Shown: positions 50,289-60,466 of the stretch, in pieces
How the letters are laid out: every line of letters starts with the position of its first letter
Numbering within the stretch: the first letter of the stretch is position 1
From: Candidatus Sulfidibacterium hydrothermale
GTDB lineage: Bacteria > Bacteroidota > Bacteroidia > Bacteroidales > F082
DNA length: 64,000 nucleotides
Reading direction: 5' to 3'
Assembly: GCF_020149915.1 (NCBI RefSeq)
Contig: NZ_CP083760.1
Span: 558,001 to 622,000, forward strand
The notes under the pieces: generated by a model
The model's database searches: none
What the model was told of the DNA's origin: nothing
The model's input: the letters and a program-made list of their open reading frames with translations, nothing else
Program-made: the position numbers and the translations under genes

Positions 50289-51595
50289 GCGCAACCATTC
50301 ATCCCGACAGAACCCAAATGCCTGCTCCGGCACGTTTTGAAGAGCTGCGTATTCCGCAGCCCGAAAAGATAATGCTGGATAACGGACTGGAAGTGTTTGT
50401 TATTGCCGGAGACGGTGTGGAAGTTACACGCATGGATTTGGTTTTTGATGCCGGCACTTCTTTCCAGAAAGTAAAATTACAAGCAGCGGCTGTAAATGAC
50501 CTGATGGGCGAAGGAACAAAAAACCATTCATCGTATGAGATTGCTGAAATCCTTGATTTTCACGGAGCATATGTCGATTATTTTTTGACAAAAGATACTG
50601 CCGGTTTAACCTTGTACAGCCTCACAAAATATTACGACCGCCTGTTGCCTTTGGTATCTGAAGTGGTTACCGAAGCCGTTTTTCCGGAAGAAGAGCTGGC
50701 TATTTTTCTTGACCGGCGGAAACAAGAGTTTCAGGTAAACAGTCAAAAAGTGCATTTTTTGGCTTCCCAGGCGTTTAACCAGCTTATTTTTGGTAAAAAT
50801 TCATCCTATGGTCAGGTGGTAGAAGAATCGGATTTTGACCGTTTGCAAAGAGCGCATGTTCTCGATTTCTACAAAAAGTTTTATCAGGAAAATCGTTTTT
50901 TTGTTGTGCTGAGCGGCAAAATTGACCAGCAACTGATAAAACGGCTTAGTCAGATTATCGGGCAATTGCCTTTTAACAAAAGAGTTTCGGCTGTTTCGGA
51001 TACCAAAACTTTTGTTTCTTCTGTTTCTCATCACCGAGAACTGATCGAAAAAGAAAAAGCGTTACAGTCGGCTTTGCGTATAGGCAGAATGGGCATTCCC
51101 CGCGATCATTCCGATTTTCCGGCTTTGAATCTTCTGAATACGGTTTTAGGGGGGTATTTTGGTTCCCGTTTGATGCGGGTTGTCCGGGAAGAAAAAGGAT
51201 ACACTTACGGAATCTATTCGGCTATACAAAATTATCGTCATGCCGGATTATTTGCTGTGGCTACCGAAGTGAATGCCCGTTATACCGCCGATGCGCTTCG
51301 CGAAATTAAAAACCAGATGGAAATACTTTGCCGTGAAAAAATAGGAACGGATGAACTGCAAACCGTTAAAAATTATGTGTACGGCTCGTATTTGCGCAGT
51401 TTTGACGGTCCGTTACAGTTGGCCGAACGCTTTAAAAAAAGCCGGGAATTAGGGGTTTCTTTCTCGTCGTATAAAAAAACACTGGATAAGATGATGCGTT
51501 TATCTCCGGATGATTTGTTTGAAGTGGCCGGAAAATATCTGGATCCCGGACAGATGAAAACGTTGGTGGTAGGGGATATCTCGCAATTGCAATAG
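50285..51595 (+). CDS. M16 family peptidase-like protein, non-catalytic subunit
   Basis: 436 aa, M16 fold without the HxxEH motif (the equivalent strand reads VNDLMGEGTKNHSSYEIAEIL). It retains the R/Y substrate-binding element (LMRVVREEKGYTYGIYSA). It probably supplies the second half of the peptide chamber for the upstream peptidase; the 4-bp ATGA overlap supports equal synthesis. Confidence 0.93.
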   Translation: MSATIHPDRTQMPAPARFEELRIPQPEKIMLDNGLEVFVIAGDGVEVTRMDLVFDAGTSFQKVKLQAAAVNDLMGEGTKNHSSYEIAEILDFHGAYVDYFLTKDTAGLTLYSLTKYYDRLLPLVSEVVTEAVFPEEELAIFLDRRKQEFQVNSQKVHFLASQAFNQLIFGKNSSYGQVVEESDFDRLQRAHVLDFYKKFYQENRFFVVLSGKIDQQLIKRLSQIIGQLPFNKRVSAVSDTKTFVSSVSHHRELIEKEKALQSALRIGRMGIPRDHSDFPALNLLNTVLGGYFGSRLMRVVREEKGYTYGIYSAIQNYRHAGLFAVATEVNARYTADALREIKNQMEILCREKIGTDELQTVKNYVYGSYLRSFDGPLQLAERFKKSRELGVSFSSYKKTLDKMMRLSPDDLFEVAGKYLDPGQMKTLVVGDISQLQ

Positions 51596-51633
51596 AAACA
51601 CAAAAGCTTTTTTTACGGCGTTGCTTAAATTTT

Positions 51634-51641
51634 TACTTTTG
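51634..51641 (+). promoter_or_regulatory. -7 promoter box of prfC
   Basis: TACTTTTG matches TAnnTTTG, 18 bp before the ATG at 51660. Confidence 0.6.
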
Positions 51642-51659
51642 CAGGCCTAAAATTTTCAC

Positions 51660-53234
51660 ATGGTCAGTAAAAAAGAAATAGCCCGGCGGAGGACATTTGC
51701 CATTGTCAGTCACCCGGATGCCGGAAAAACCACACTTACCGAAAAATTATTGTTGTACGGCGGAGCCATTCAGGTGGCAGGAGCTGTAAAATCAAATAAA
51801 ATAAAAAAAACAGCCACCAGCGACTGGATGGAAATTGAACGGCAGCGGGGTATCTCGGTAGCCACTTCTGTGATGGGGTTCGAATATCAGGATACAAAAA
51901 TCAACATTCTGGATACACCGGGTCACCAGGATTTTGCCGAAGATACTTTCCGTACACTTACCGCTGTTGACAGTGTGGTGGTGGTGATTGATGTGGCCAA
52001 AGGCGTAGAACCGCAAACCGAAAAACTGGTCAAGGTTTGCCGGATGCGGAATACGCCGATGATGGTATTTATCAATAAATTAGACCGTGAAGGAAAAGAT
52101 GCTTTTGAGCTGCTGGACGAAATTGAACAGAAGCTGGAGTTAAACGTTATTCCGTTAAGCTGGCCGGTAGGAATGGGCAAAAACTTCAAAGGAGTTTACA
52201 ATATTTACTATAAAAACCTCCATCTTTTTACTCCCGGAAAACAGGTGGTGGAAGCCGGTATCCGGTTTGATGACATTCGTGACCCCGGACTGGAAGATTA
52301 TCTGGGCGATGATGCCGAAAGACTCAGAGAAGAAATCGATCTGGTAAAAGGTGTTTACCCTGCTTTTAGCAAAGCAGATTATCTTTCCGGAAAAGTTTCT
52401 CCGGTATTTTTTGGCAGTGCGCTTAATAATTTTGGGGTAAAAGAGCTTTTGGATGTCTTTGTTGAAATTGCACCGCCGCCGCAGGGACGCGAAAGCGATG
52501 TGCGTTTTGTGCAGCCCGACGAAGAGGCCTTTACCGGTTTTGTCTTTAAAATCCATGCCAATATGGATCCCAATCATCGCGACCGGATTGCTTTTGTTAG
52601 GGTGGTTTCAGGCGTTTTCCGGCGGAATACCAATTATTTGCACGTACGGCAAAACCGGAAAATAAAATTTGCCAGTCCGACTGCTTTTATGGCACAGAAA
52701 AAATCGGTAGTTGATGCGGTTTATCCCGGCGATATTGTCGGGCTTCATGATACCGGGAATTTTAAAATAGGCGATACCTTAACTGAAGGTGAGATTCTTC
52801 ATTTTAAAGGAATTCCCAGCTTTTCTCCGGAACTTTTCCGGTATGTGGTCAATGCTGATCCCATGCGGGCCAAACAGTTGGCCAAAGGAATTGATCAGCT
52901 GATGGATGAAGGTGTTGCCCAGCTGTTTACCGGAAAACAAAGCGGCCGTAAAATTATTGGTACAGTGGGCGCATTGCAGTTTGAAGTGATTCAGTACCGG
53001 CTGGAACACGAATACAATGCCAAGTGTCGCTACGAACCGATTACTTTGTACAAAACGGCGTGGTTTGTCAGTGATAACAAAGAACAGCTTGAAGATTTCA
53101 GGATGCGTAAACGGAATCAGATTGCTGTGGATAAAGAAGGCCGGGAAGTTTTCCTTGCGGACTCGCCTTTTGCTCTACAAATGGCACAAGAGAAATATCC
53201 GGATATCCGGTTTTATTTTACTTCTGAATTTTAG
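51660..53234 (+). CDS. prfC: Peptide chain release factor 3
   Basis: 524 aa GTPase. G1 SHPDAGKTT near 17-25, [12 protein letters not shown] (switch I), DTPGHQDF (G3), NKLDREGKD (G4), then EF-Tu-like beta domains 2 and 3. It recycles RF1/RF2 after termination. The 3' end overlaps the convergent gldD gene by 17 bp (53218-53234). Confidence 0.97.
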   Translation: MVSKKEIARRRTFAIVSHPDAGKTTLTEKLLLYGGAIQVAGAVKSNKIKKTATSDWMEIERQRGISVATSVMGFEYQDTKINILDTPGHQDFAEDTFRTLTAVDSVVVVIDVAKGVEPQTEKLVKVCRMRNTPMMVFINKLDREGKDAFELLDEIEQKLELNVIPLSWPVGMGKNFKGVYNIYYKNLHLFTPGKQVVEAGIRFDDIRDPGLEDYLGDDAERLREEIDLVKGVYPAFSKADYLSGKVSPVFFGSALNNFGVKELLDVFVEIAPPPQGRESDVRFVQPDEEAFTGFVFKIHANMDPNHRDRIAFVRVVSGVFRRNTNYLHVRQNRKIKFASPTAFMAQKKSVVDAVYPGDIVGLHDTGNFKIGDTLTEGEILHFKGIPSFSPELFRYVVNADPMRAKQLAKGIDQLMDEGVAQLFTGKQSGRKIIGTVGALQFEVIQYRLEHEYNAKCRYEPITLYKTAWFVSDNKEQLEDFRMRKRNQIAVDKEGREVFLADSPFALQMAQEKYPDIRFYFTSEF

Positions 53235-53832
53235 CGGTTGATTTATTACCGGGATTTTCCCATTGTAGTGTCTGGATAAAATGCCGGATATCCTGTTTAA
53301 TGAACCGGATAACCGGAGCAAGAGAATCGTTGTTGGGTTCAACCCTGAAATAAAGCGATCCCCGTAAAAAATGCCGGATGCTGTCGGTAAGAATAAACTG
53401 ATAAGGCGATGCTACCCCGGATCCTTCTATATCGTAAGCCATACCAAAAACGTTCCGTTTCGGATCGATGATCAGGCTGTCATGAATGGCGTTGGCTTTC
53501 GGAATATGTTTAACAACCATTTTCCGGGAGTCTTCCAGGTATTTTCGCAGGTTGTGATGAATGGTTCGGTAACTGATGTGTAAAGTGGCTTTAAACTGTG
53601 GAAAATGAATATCCATCCAATATTTTTGTTCGGGCGAAAGCGGGTCGTTGGATATTTTGGCATAAACCGGATAAGAAAAACGGTAAGGAAAAGTACTGTC
53701 AAAAGAGCGGTATGCATGTTTGGGCAGGTCAATACGAAAATAACCGCGTGGTTTGGGTGAGTAATGCGAGTGGCACGAAATCAATAAGAATGAAAACAGG
53801 ATAACTCCTCCTGCAAGGCCTTTTTTAAGCAT
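53218..53832 (-). CDS. gldD: Gliding-motility lipoprotein GldD
   Basis: 204 aa. Lipobox FLLISC (Cys20), then the GldD N-terminal signature [16 protein letters not shown] and [13 protein letters not shown], and a C-terminal RHFIQTLQW. Required for gliding and type IX secretion in Flavobacterium. It overlaps the gldE stop by 8 bp, and the order mutY-ssb-gldE-gldD is conserved in the phylum. Confidence 0.94.
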   Translation of the reverse strand: MLKKGLAGGVILFSFLLISCHSHYSPKPRGYFRIDLPKHAYRSFDSTFPYRFSYPVYAKISNDPLSPEQKYWMDIHFPQFKATLHISYRTIHHNLRKYLEDSRKMVVKHIPKANAIHDSLIIDPKRNVFGMAYDIEGSGVASPYQFILTDSIRHFLRGSLYFRVEPNNDSLAPVIRFIKQDIRHFIQTLQWENPGNKSTAKIQK

Positions 53833-55180
53833 TTTGATTTTCCGGTTTGAGAATAATTTTCACTTTGTTTATTTTGCGTTCATCCGCATCCACGATTTCA
53901 AACGTAAACCGGTCGTAAATTATTTTCTCTCCTTTTGCCGGAATTTTTCCTTCCAGTTCCAGAATCAGGCCGCCCAGCGAATCCGATTCGCCACGGGCAC
54001 GGTCAAAGGTCTCGTCGTCAACGGATAAAATCCTGCACAGGTCGTTGAGTGGTGTTTTGGCATCAAAAAGGTAGGTGTTGGCATTGATTTTTTTATACTG
54101 AAAGGCTTCTTCTTCCACATCGAATTCATCGCTGATTTCTCCCACAATTTCTTCAAGAATGTCTTCAAGGGTAATAATTCCTGAGGTGCCGCCATATTCG
54201 TCCACGACAATGGCCATGTGGATTTTCTTTTCGCGGAATTCCTGTAACAGGTCGTTGATTTTTTTGTTTTCCGGAACAAAAAAGGCAGGGCGTATTAATG
54301 ACGTCCATTCCACTTCTTTTTGTGTATCAATGTAAGGCAATAGGTCTTTGATGTAAAGTAAACCTTCTACGTGATCCAGGTTTTCACGATAAACCGGAAT
54401 ACGCGAATAGCCCGAGTCGGTAACGATTTGTAAAACTTCGCTAAACGGAAGGCCTTTTTCAACCGCGGTAACATCTACCCGCGAACGCATTACTTCACTG
54501 GCTTCGGTTTCGCCAAAAGTGGCAATTCCTTTCAGGATCTTCTTTTCTTCTTCCGGAGTGGATTCGTTTACTGTAATGTCAATGGCTGCAGAAAGGTCGC
54601 TCATACTCACCGCCGATTTTTTAGCTGCCAGTTTTTTGTCGATTACCCCGGTCGACCGTACCAAAATCATGCTTAACGGTTTAAAAAACCACAGCAAAAT
54701 AGCAATGATATCAACCATCATCAAAGCAAAAGAAACCGGTTTTTTATTGGCATAGATTTTAGGGAGTATTTCGCCAAAAATGAGCAAAAAAGAGGTAACC
54801 AGTACAATTTGAACCAAAAAAGTAAGAACAGGATGTTCTTTCAGGTTGAAAAGCAAAGTGGTAAGATAGGTAGAGATGACCACAATTCCCACATTGATAA
54901 AATTATTGGAAATGAGAATGGTAGCCAGAAGTTCTTTGGGTTTGTCGCGCAATGCCAGCACTTTTCGTCCCCGTTTTCCATATTTCTTTTTCAGCTTTTC
55001 TATATCAGCCGGCTGAAAAGAAAAGAAAGCAGTTTCCGAGCCGGAAATCAATCCGGAAGCCACCAGCATCAACAAAAGAATTATTGTGGTAAGAACCGCT
55101 TCGGGCGGAAAACCTTTGTAAAATCCGTCCAGTAAAACGGAAAGCAGGTGAGGGTCAGGATCTAAAGCAATCTCTTCCAA
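53825..55180 (-). CDS. gldE: Gliding-motility-associated CNNM/CorC protein GldE
   Basis: 451 aa. N-terminal CNNM transmembrane domain (about 25-190; LISGSETAFFSF, NNFINVGIVVIST), two CBS domains (about 210-330: EVMRSRVDVTAVEKG, KKIHMAIVVDEYGGTSGIITLEDILEEIVGEISDE) and a CorC-HlyC C-terminal domain. Inner-membrane protein linked to GldD function; the family is thought to move Mg2+. Encoded between ssb and gldD. Confidence 0.95.
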   Translation of the reverse strand: MEEIALDPDPHLLSVLLDGFYKGFPPEAVLTTIILLLMLVASGLISGSETAFFSFQPADIEKLKKKYGKRGRKVLALRDKPKELLATILISNNFINVGIVVISTYLTTLLFNLKEHPVLTFLVQIVLVTSFLLIFGEILPKIYANKKPVSFALMMVDIIAILLWFFKPLSMILVRSTGVIDKKLAAKKSAVSMSDLSAAIDITVNESTPEEEKKILKGIATFGETEASEVMRSRVDVTAVEKGLPFSEVLQIVTDSGYSRIPVYRENLDHVEGLLYIKDLLPYIDTQKEVEWTSLIRPAFFVPENKKINDLLQEFREKKIHMAIVVDEYGGTSGIITLEDILEEIVGEISDEFDVEEEAFQYKKINANTYLFDAKTPLNDLCRILSVDDETFDRARGESDSLGGLILELEGKIPAKGEKIIYDRFTFEIVDADERKINKVKIILKPENQNA

Positions 55181-55273
55181 AACAGTTCATTTGGTTAATA
55201 AAACAGTGACAAAAGTAATAAGAAATGTGAAACCAAAACGATTCCCTGCAATTCCCGGAAAAAACCGGAAATT

Positions 55274-55714
55274 TTAGAAGGGCAGATCATCGTCCGGAGC
55301 CTCTGGCACGTCAGCAGCATTTCCGGTGTTGGTTTCCGGTTTTTGTGGTGCAGCCGGTTGCCCGCCGGAATAAGCGGCATTTTCGGCCGACCGCCGGACC
55401 AAAATATTGATCTTGTCCGCCACGATTTCGGTGATATACCGTTCGTTCTGGTCTTTATCGGTGTATTTCCGGGTTTTTATTTTCCCTTCAACATACACCA
55501 TATCGCCTTTGGCAAAATTCTTGTCAGCGAGGTAGCGATAACCGGCAACATTATGCCACTCTGTTTGTTCAATCCATTCGTTTTTGTCTCGGTCTAAGTA
55601 ACTTTCGGATGTGGCAAGCGGGAAGCTGATCTTTTTGTTTCCATTGTCGAAAACATAAACTTCCGGGTCTTTACCAATGTTTCCGATAAGCATGACTTTG
55701 TTTAATCCGGCCAT
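55274..55714 (-). CDS. ssb: Single-stranded DNA-binding protein, full form
   Basis: 146 aa. OB fold (NKVMLIGNIGKDPEVYVF, TEWHNVAGYRYLADKN, GDMVYVEGKIKTRKY), a Gly/Pro/Ala linker and the conserved acidic tip APDDDLPF that docks repair and replication proteins. This is the likely essential replicative SSB. It lies 9 bp after mutY and upstream of gldE. Confidence 0.96.
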   Translation of the reverse strand: MAGLNKVMLIGNIGKDPEVYVFDNGNKKISFPLATSESYLDRDKNEWIEQTEWHNVAGYRYLADKNFAKGDMVYVEGKIKTRKYTDKDQNERYITEIVADKINILVRRSAENAAYSGGQPAAPQKPETNTGNAADVPEAPDDDLPF

Positions 55715-55723
55715 AATAATAAT

Positions 55724-56803
55724 TTACATTAAGTTAAAATCCTGTAAGTACCGGGAAATCAACCGCGGAACAGGAAAGTTTGACAATTGGTTTGTTTGTA
55801 TCAAAGATAATGAATTTTTTGCCGTATCCGGAAAAAAGTGTGGCAAATAAACGGGGATGAACCAGGCCGAAATTTTTAAATGGGTAAGTTGCTGGGTATA
55901 AAGTGCAGAAGGGGTGCCTGCCGTAAAAGAAACAGACGGCATGTTGATGATTTCCGGAAGCTGATGTAAGCTGTCCAGTGGGTTTTCCAGTTTTTCTGGC
56001 GTAACCCAGGCCGGAAAATCATAAAGGTTTCGCCAGATGTCGCGGTCGTTTCGTTTTCGCAAATAATAAAATGTTTGTCCGTTTTGTTGGTGTTGCATCA
56101 CGAAATAGTAAAAAAACCGTTGTCCTGAAGGTGCTTTTTTCTTTTTTGTGGGTAATGATGCCTGTTTTTTCGAAAGAAAAGCAAAACAACGTGACCGGAA
56201 GATACACGTGTCGCAACCAGGATTTTTGGGCGTACATTGTATGGCTCCGAATTCCATGAGCGCCTGGTTAAAAGTGGCCGGATGAGCCCCTTCCATCAGT
56301 TGTTGGGCTAACTGCAAAAATTCTTTTTTCCCGGCAGCGGTATTTATGGGCGTTTGAATGCCAAAAATACGCGATAGCACCCGGTACACATTTCCGTCAA
56401 CAGCAGCATGGGGCTGGTCAAAAGCAATGGACGCAATAGCGGCTGCCGTATAATCGCCAATCCCGGGAAGTGATTTCAAGGCTTGAAAAGAGTGCGGAAA
56501 TTGCCCGTTCATGTCTTTTACGATTTTTTGGGCCGTTTTCAGCAGATTGTCGGCCCGGCTGTAGTAACCCAGTCCTTGCCACAGTTTATACACCTGTTGC
56601 TGGGTGGCTTCTGCCAGCCGGTAAATATCCGGGAAAGCCGTTATGATTTTTTCGTAGTATTCAATTCCTTGATTTACACGGGTTTGTTGTAGGATAATTT
56701 CGGAAAGCCAAATCTTATACGGGTCGCGGGTAAAGCGCCACGGCAAAGGGCGTTTATGGGTTTCATACCAGCGCGTCAAATCCTTTCCAAATTGATCTTT
56801 CAT
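55724..56803 (-). CDS. mutY: Adenine DNA glycosylase MutY
   Basis: 359 aa. Catalytic Glu in SEIILQQTRVNQG, helix-hairpin-helix LPGIGDYTAAAI, Asp in VDGNVYRVLSRI, 4Fe-4S cysteines (QCTPKNPGCDTCIFRSRC, C-x6-C-x2-C-x5-C) and a C-terminal NUDIX-like 8-oxoG recognition domain. It removes A opposite 8-oxoG. First gene of the mutY-ssb-gldE-gldD cluster. Confidence 0.96.
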   Translation of the reverse strand: MKDQFGKDLTRWYETHKRPLPWRFTRDPYKIWLSEIILQQTRVNQGIEYYEKIITAFPDIYRLAEATQQQVYKLWQGLGYYSRADNLLKTAQKIVKDMNGQFPHSFQALKSLPGIGDYTAAAIASIAFDQPHAAVDGNVYRVLSRIFGIQTPINTAAGKKEFLQLAQQLMEGAHPATFNQALMEFGAIQCTPKNPGCDTCIFRSRCFAFLSKKQASLPTKKKKAPSGQRFFYYFVMQHQQNGQTFYYLRKRNDRDIWRNLYDFPAWVTPEKLENPLDSLHQLPEIINMPSVSFTAGTPSALYTQQLTHLKISAWFIPVYLPHFFPDTAKNSLSLIQTNQLSNFPVPRLISRYLQDFNLM

Positions 56804-56880
56804 ATGTTGAAATGTGTTAAAAAAGAACCCATTAGATGAATTTTTTTTGATTTTTTAATACAACGGATACAAATTCTTAT

Positions 56881-56888
56881 TATTTTTG
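56881..56888 (+). promoter_or_regulatory. -7 promoter box of hup
   Basis: TATTTTTG matches TAnnTTTG, 48 bp before the ATG. Confidence 0.5.
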
Positions 56889-56936
56889 TGGCCCAAATTA
56901 GTAAACTAATTTTAAACATTTTAAAAACATAAGGAA

Positions 56937-57221
56937 ATGACAAAAGCAGAAATTGTAGCAGAAATTGCTAACAAAACAGGAATTGAGAAAGTAGCCGTAC
57001 AGGCTGTTGTGGAATCGTTCATGGAAAGCCTGAAAGAAACCATGATCAATGGTGAAAATGTTTACCTGAGAGGCTTTGGAAGCTTTATTATTAAAGAAAG
57101 AGCAGAAAAAACCGGCCGTAATATTTCAAAAAACACGACAATTGTTATTCCCGCTCATAAGATTCCGGCTTTTAAACCAGCCAAATCTTTTGTAAATGCG
57201 GTTAAAGAAAACGTAAAATAA
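56937..57221 (+). CDS. hup: HU family DNA-binding protein
   Basis: 94 aa. The HU/IHF fold with N-terminal helices (TKAEIVAEIANKTGIEKVAV), the GFGSF saddle and the Pro-tipped DNA arm (NTTIVIPAHKIPAFKPAKSF). Nucleoid protein. A tiny basic protein gene follows 19 bp downstream. Confidence 0.96.
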   Translation: MTKAEIVAEIANKTGIEKVAVQAVVESFMESLKETMINGENVYLRGFGSFIIKERAEKTGRNISKNTTIVIPAHKIPAFKPAKSFVNAVKENVK

Positions 57222-57240
57222 ATTTTAAATTTTTATCACT

Positions 57241-57330
57241 ATGCCAAACGGAAAGAAGAGAAAGAGACATAAAATGGCGACCCATAAACGTAAAAAACGT
57301 TTAAGGAAGAACAGGCATAAGAAGAAATAA
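57241..57330 (+). CDS. AURKAIP1/COX24-type tiny basic protein (29 aa)
   Basis: 29 codons, ATG to TAA: MPNGKKRKRHKM, then an Arg/Lys/His-only run to the end. It matches the very short Bacteroidota AURKAIP1/COX24-domain proteins, kin of mitochondrial ribosomal mS38, that bind rRNA. Too short for most gene finders. It is downstream of hup and ends before a strong terminator. Confidence 0.85.
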   Translation: MPNGKKRKRHKMATHKRKKRLRKNRHKKK

Positions 57331-57349
57331 TTACATTTCTCTTTATGAG

Positions 57350-57393
57350 ATAGCCGGCTTTGTGCAGGGCATGGGGCCGGCTATTATTTTTTT
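57350..57393 (+). terminator. Terminator of the hup operon
   Basis: ATAGCCGGC / GCCGGCTAT, 17-base loop, then TATTTTTTT. Confidence 0.85.
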
Positions 57394-57490
57394 ATCCACA
57401 CCTTATCACGACTTAAATTTTTATTATTCATCCCTCCGGAATTTAAGACGTGTTTAATTTATTTAATCATAAGTAAATCAATATTATAAC

Positions 57491-59041
57491 GTGAACAAAG
57501 AATTAATTATCGATTCAAATGTTACTGAGGTTAATATTGCGCTACTTGAGGATAAACACCTGGTTGAACTTCATAAGGAACAAAACAATAACCATTTTGC
57601 TGTAGGCGACGTATTTTTGGGAAAGGTGCATAAAATTATGCCCGGTCTTAACGCTGCTTTTGTAAATGTAGGATATGAAAAGGATGCTTTTTTGCATTAC
57701 TTTGATTTGGGGCCGCAAATACGCACCATGAATAATTATACCCGCCTTTTACAACAGGGAAAAGGAGATAAAATTTCTTATGCCAAGTTTAAACCGGAAC
57801 CAGATATTGAAAAAAATGGCAAAATCACCAAAGTACTGAGCCCCGGCCAGGAAATTTTGGTGCAAATTGCCAAAGAACCCATTTCAACCAAAGGACCCCG
57901 TGTTTCAACGGAAATCTCCTTTGCAGGAAGGTATCTCGTATTGATACCTTTTTCCAATAAGATTTCCATTTCGCAAAAAATCAAAAGCAAAGAAGAACGC
58001 GGCAGGCTTAAACGGTTGATACAAAGTATTAAACCGGAAAATTACGGCGTAATTATCCGCACGGTGGCCGAAAATAAAAAAGTGGCCGAGCTGGATGCCG
58101 ACTTGCGTAATCTGGTCGAAAAATGGGAAAAAATATCTGCATCGTTACCTACCCTCAAAGCACCGCAAAAAGTTCTGAAAGAACTCGGACGTACCTCTAC
58201 CCTTTTAAGGGACCTTCTGAACGAATCGTTCAACAGTATTTACATCAACGACCCCGTGTTGTATGATGAGATAAAGGCTTATATTCAGCAAATTGCCCCT
58301 GATAAAAAAGATATTGTTAAGCTTTACAAGGGGAAAGAGCCTATCTTCGAACATTTTCATGTAGATAAGCAAATAAGAAATTCATTTGGTAAAAATGTTA
58401 CCATAAAAAGTGGCGTTTATCTTATCATTGAACACACCGAAGCTCTCCATGTTATTGATGTAAATAGCGGACACCGGGTAAATAAAAACAATTCGCAGGA
58501 ACAAAATGCGCTGGCCACTAACCTGGAGGCAGCTACCGAAATTGCACGACAACTCCGATTACGCGATATGGGCGGCATTATTGTTATCGATTTTATCGAT
58601 ATGCATGAAGCCCGGCACCGCAAACAGTTGTATGAACATCTGAAAGCCGAAATGGCAAAAGATCGTGCCAAACACACGATTTTACCTCCGTCAAAATTTG
58701 GCCTTGTTCAGATTACCCGGCAACGGGTACGGCCTGAACTGACCGTTTCTGTGATGGAAAAATGTCCGGTTTGTAATGGTACCGGCAAAATCAAATCCAG
58801 CATCAACGTAATTGATGACATTGAAAATAACCTGGAATATCTGATCCTGGACCAAAATGAAAGAGGGCTTACCCTTGGTGTGCATCCGTTTATTTATACT
58901 TATCTTCTTCACGGTCCTATTTCAAAACGATTGAAATGGTTCTTTGAATACAAGCAATGGGTAAAACTCAAAGAGATGAAAAACTATCACATGCTTGAAT
59001 TTCATTTCTTTGATAAAGACGGAAATATTCTGACACATTAA
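57491..59041 (+). CDS. rng: Ribonuclease E/G
   Basis: 516 aa from GTG 57491. S1 domain (about 35-130, GDVFLGKVHKIMPGLNAAFVNVG), an RNase H-like catalytic core (ALHVIDVNSGHRV, IIVIDFIDMHEARHR, with the metal-binding Asp residues) and the zinc-link CPVCNG. Length fits RNase G, without the RNase E scaffold tail. It cuts single-stranded RNA and matures 16S rRNA. It is single, with a terminator after it. Confidence 0.95.
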   Translation: MNKELIIDSNVTEVNIALLEDKHLVELHKEQNNNHFAVGDVFLGKVHKIMPGLNAAFVNVGYEKDAFLHYFDLGPQIRTMNNYTRLLQQGKGDKISYAKFKPEPDIEKNGKITKVLSPGQEILVQIAKEPISTKGPRVSTEISFAGRYLVLIPFSNKISISQKIKSKEERGRLKRLIQSIKPENYGVIIRTVAENKKVAELDADLRNLVEKWEKISASLPTLKAPQKVLKELGRTSTLLRDLLNESFNSIYINDPVLYDEIKAYIQQIAPDKKDIVKLYKGKEPIFEHFHVDKQIRNSFGKNVTIKSGVYLIIEHTEALHVIDVNSGHRVNKNNSQEQNALATNLEAATEIARQLRLRDMGGIIVIDFIDMHEARHRKQLYEHLKAEMAKDRAKHTILPPSKFGLVQITRQRVRPELTVSVMEKCPVCNGTGKIKSSINVIDDIENNLEYLILDQNERGLTLGVHPFIYTYLLHGPISKRLKWFFEYKQWVKLKEMKNYHMLEFHFFDKDGNILTH

Positions 59042-59064
59042 GTTTGCAGGATGCTAAAGAGATG

Positions 59065-59093
59065 AAAAGCCGGTGCAAAAGTGCCGGCTTTTT
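59065..59093 (+). terminator. Terminator after rng
   Basis: AAAAGCCGG / CCGGCTTTTT with a 10-base loop and T5. It may also serve the convergent stress-protein transcript. Confidence 0.8.
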
Positions 59094-59096
59094 CGT

Positions 59097-59945
59097 TTAT
59101 ACCCAGTGCCCTGAATTATCGGTGTGTACGCTGAGTACCGGAATGGGAGAGTGGTTGACCATTTGCGCGGCAAACGGTCCAAGCCACAGGTTTGCAGTGG
59201 TGGTTTCCTGTTCGGTCATGATCGAGATCAGGTTGGCATTTACTTTCTGGGCATATTCAAGGACGGTATCGGTAATGTTACTGGCTTCCAGAAAAACCGA
59301 ACGATAGCGAATCCCTTTTTCTTTCAGATAGGTTTCTGTTTCCTGAACATAATTTTGTACCCGGTACCGGATGCTTTCGGCAGTGGAAGTGTAAACCCCT
59401 ACAATGTGAATTTCCGCATCGAAATAACCGGCAAGCTCGGCGGTAACCGGTAATTTTTGGCGGGTGATCCGGGTGCTGTCAAGAGGCATGACAATGGTTT
59501 TCAAATCTTTGTTGGAATCGACTCCGGCACGGATAGTTAATATGGGTCTGGTGCTGGCCGATACAATCCGGTTGGCATTGCTTCCAATCCAGAATTCTTC
59601 AAAGCCTGAAGAACCGTGTGTGCCGATAACCACCAGAAAAGCATCTTTTTCTTTGGCCACATGACAAATCACTTTGTACACTTTCCCTTTTTCCATCCGG
59701 AAGTCAATTTGGGTGCCGGGAGCCAACTGTGGTTGGTATTTTCCGACCAGTTCTTCAAATCGTTTTTGTACTTCCTGCCGGAGGTTTTCCGGTTCTACCG
59801 AAAAAATTTCCTTGGAATAGTCCAAATGATTGGCCCACACCATCGTGAGCGATGCCTTTGCTTTACGGGAAATGATCACCGCATGTTCCAGGGCATTGAG
59901 CGAACAGTCAGAAAAATCAACACCGACCACAATATTTTTACTCAT
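59097..59945 (-). CDS. Tandem universal stress protein (UspA family)
   Basis: 282 aa with two Usp domains (about 1-145 and 150-282). The first carries the ATP-binding pattern G-x2-G-x9-G-S (GTHGSSGFEEFWIGS). The second is diverged (IMTEQETTTANLWLGPFA). Cytosolic stress or starvation protein; the exact role is unknown. It shares layout with the paralogue at 60467-61333, with a SPOR gene between. Confidence 0.93.
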   Translation of the reverse strand: MSKNIVVGVDFSDCSLNALEHAVIISRKAKASLTMVWANHLDYSKEIFSVEPENLRQEVQKRFEELVGKYQPQLAPGTQIDFRMEKGKVYKVICHVAKEKDAFLVVIGTHGSSGFEEFWIGSNANRIVSASTRPILTIRAGVDSNKDLKTIVMPLDSTRITRQKLPVTAELAGYFDAEIHIVGVYTSTAESIRYRVQNYVQETETYLKEKGIRYRSVFLEASNITDTVLEYAQKVNANLISIMTEQETTTANLWLGPFAAQMVNHSPIPVLSVHTDNSGHWV

Positions 59946-59957
59946 GATAACAGATTT

Positions 59958-60398
59958 TTATGGTTGATTGGACAAATTGGCTGGATGAATCCGGATATCA
60001 TCTTTTATTTCCCAGGCCAGCGGATAAGCCCGTTTTATCTTTTCCAGAAAACGAATGGCATCCAGCCGGCTTCTGAAATCACCTACCCGAACCCGGTAAT
60101 ACGGCTCGTTGAATGTGATATATGCCGGAACATGATATTTTTCTTCAAAAGCATCACGGATCTCCAGTGCTTTTTCCAGTGCTTTGTTTCCTGATTCTTT
60201 ATAAATCTGAATGCGGTATCCGGAGATTACCGGAAATTTTTCGTTTTGCATTACATGCATCTGCAATAGGGTATCAATGCGGGCATCCCCAATGAAATCG
60301 GCTTTTACTGTGCGGTGAAATGGTATGCTGTCCTGTGCCAAAAGGCTGCCTGCTCCGGCCATGATCGTAAAAAGCAATATGATTTTTATTTTTATCAT
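59958..60398 (-). CDS. SPOR-domain exported protein
   Basis: 146 aa from ATG 60398, preferred because it puts a signal peptide (IKIILLFTIMAGAGSLLAQ) at the N-terminus; the longer frame adds 20 charged residues. A SPOR domain fills about 70-135: GYRIQIYKESGNKALEKA, YYRVRVGDFRSRLDAIRFL. Periplasmic peptidoglycan-binding is expected. It lies between two Usp genes, probably in one transcript. Confidence 0.85.
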   Translation of the reverse strand: MIKIKIILLFTIMAGAGSLLAQDSIPFHRTVKADFIGDARIDTLLQMHVMQNEKFPVISGYRIQIYKESGNKALEKALEIRDAFEEKYHVPAYITFNEPYYRVRVGDFRSRLDAIRFLEKIKRAYPLAWEIKDDIRIHPANLSNQP

Positions 60399-60466
60399 TT
60401 TCAACGGTTCTTCATCAAAAATTAAACGTTTAATTTTTCCTTTTCTTATCGGATGCAAAGTTCGAA

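Noticed and set aside
50285-51595. Second M16 protein as an active zinc peptidase
   Set aside because: The HxxEH motif is absent; only the structural/substrate-binding R/Y element remains.
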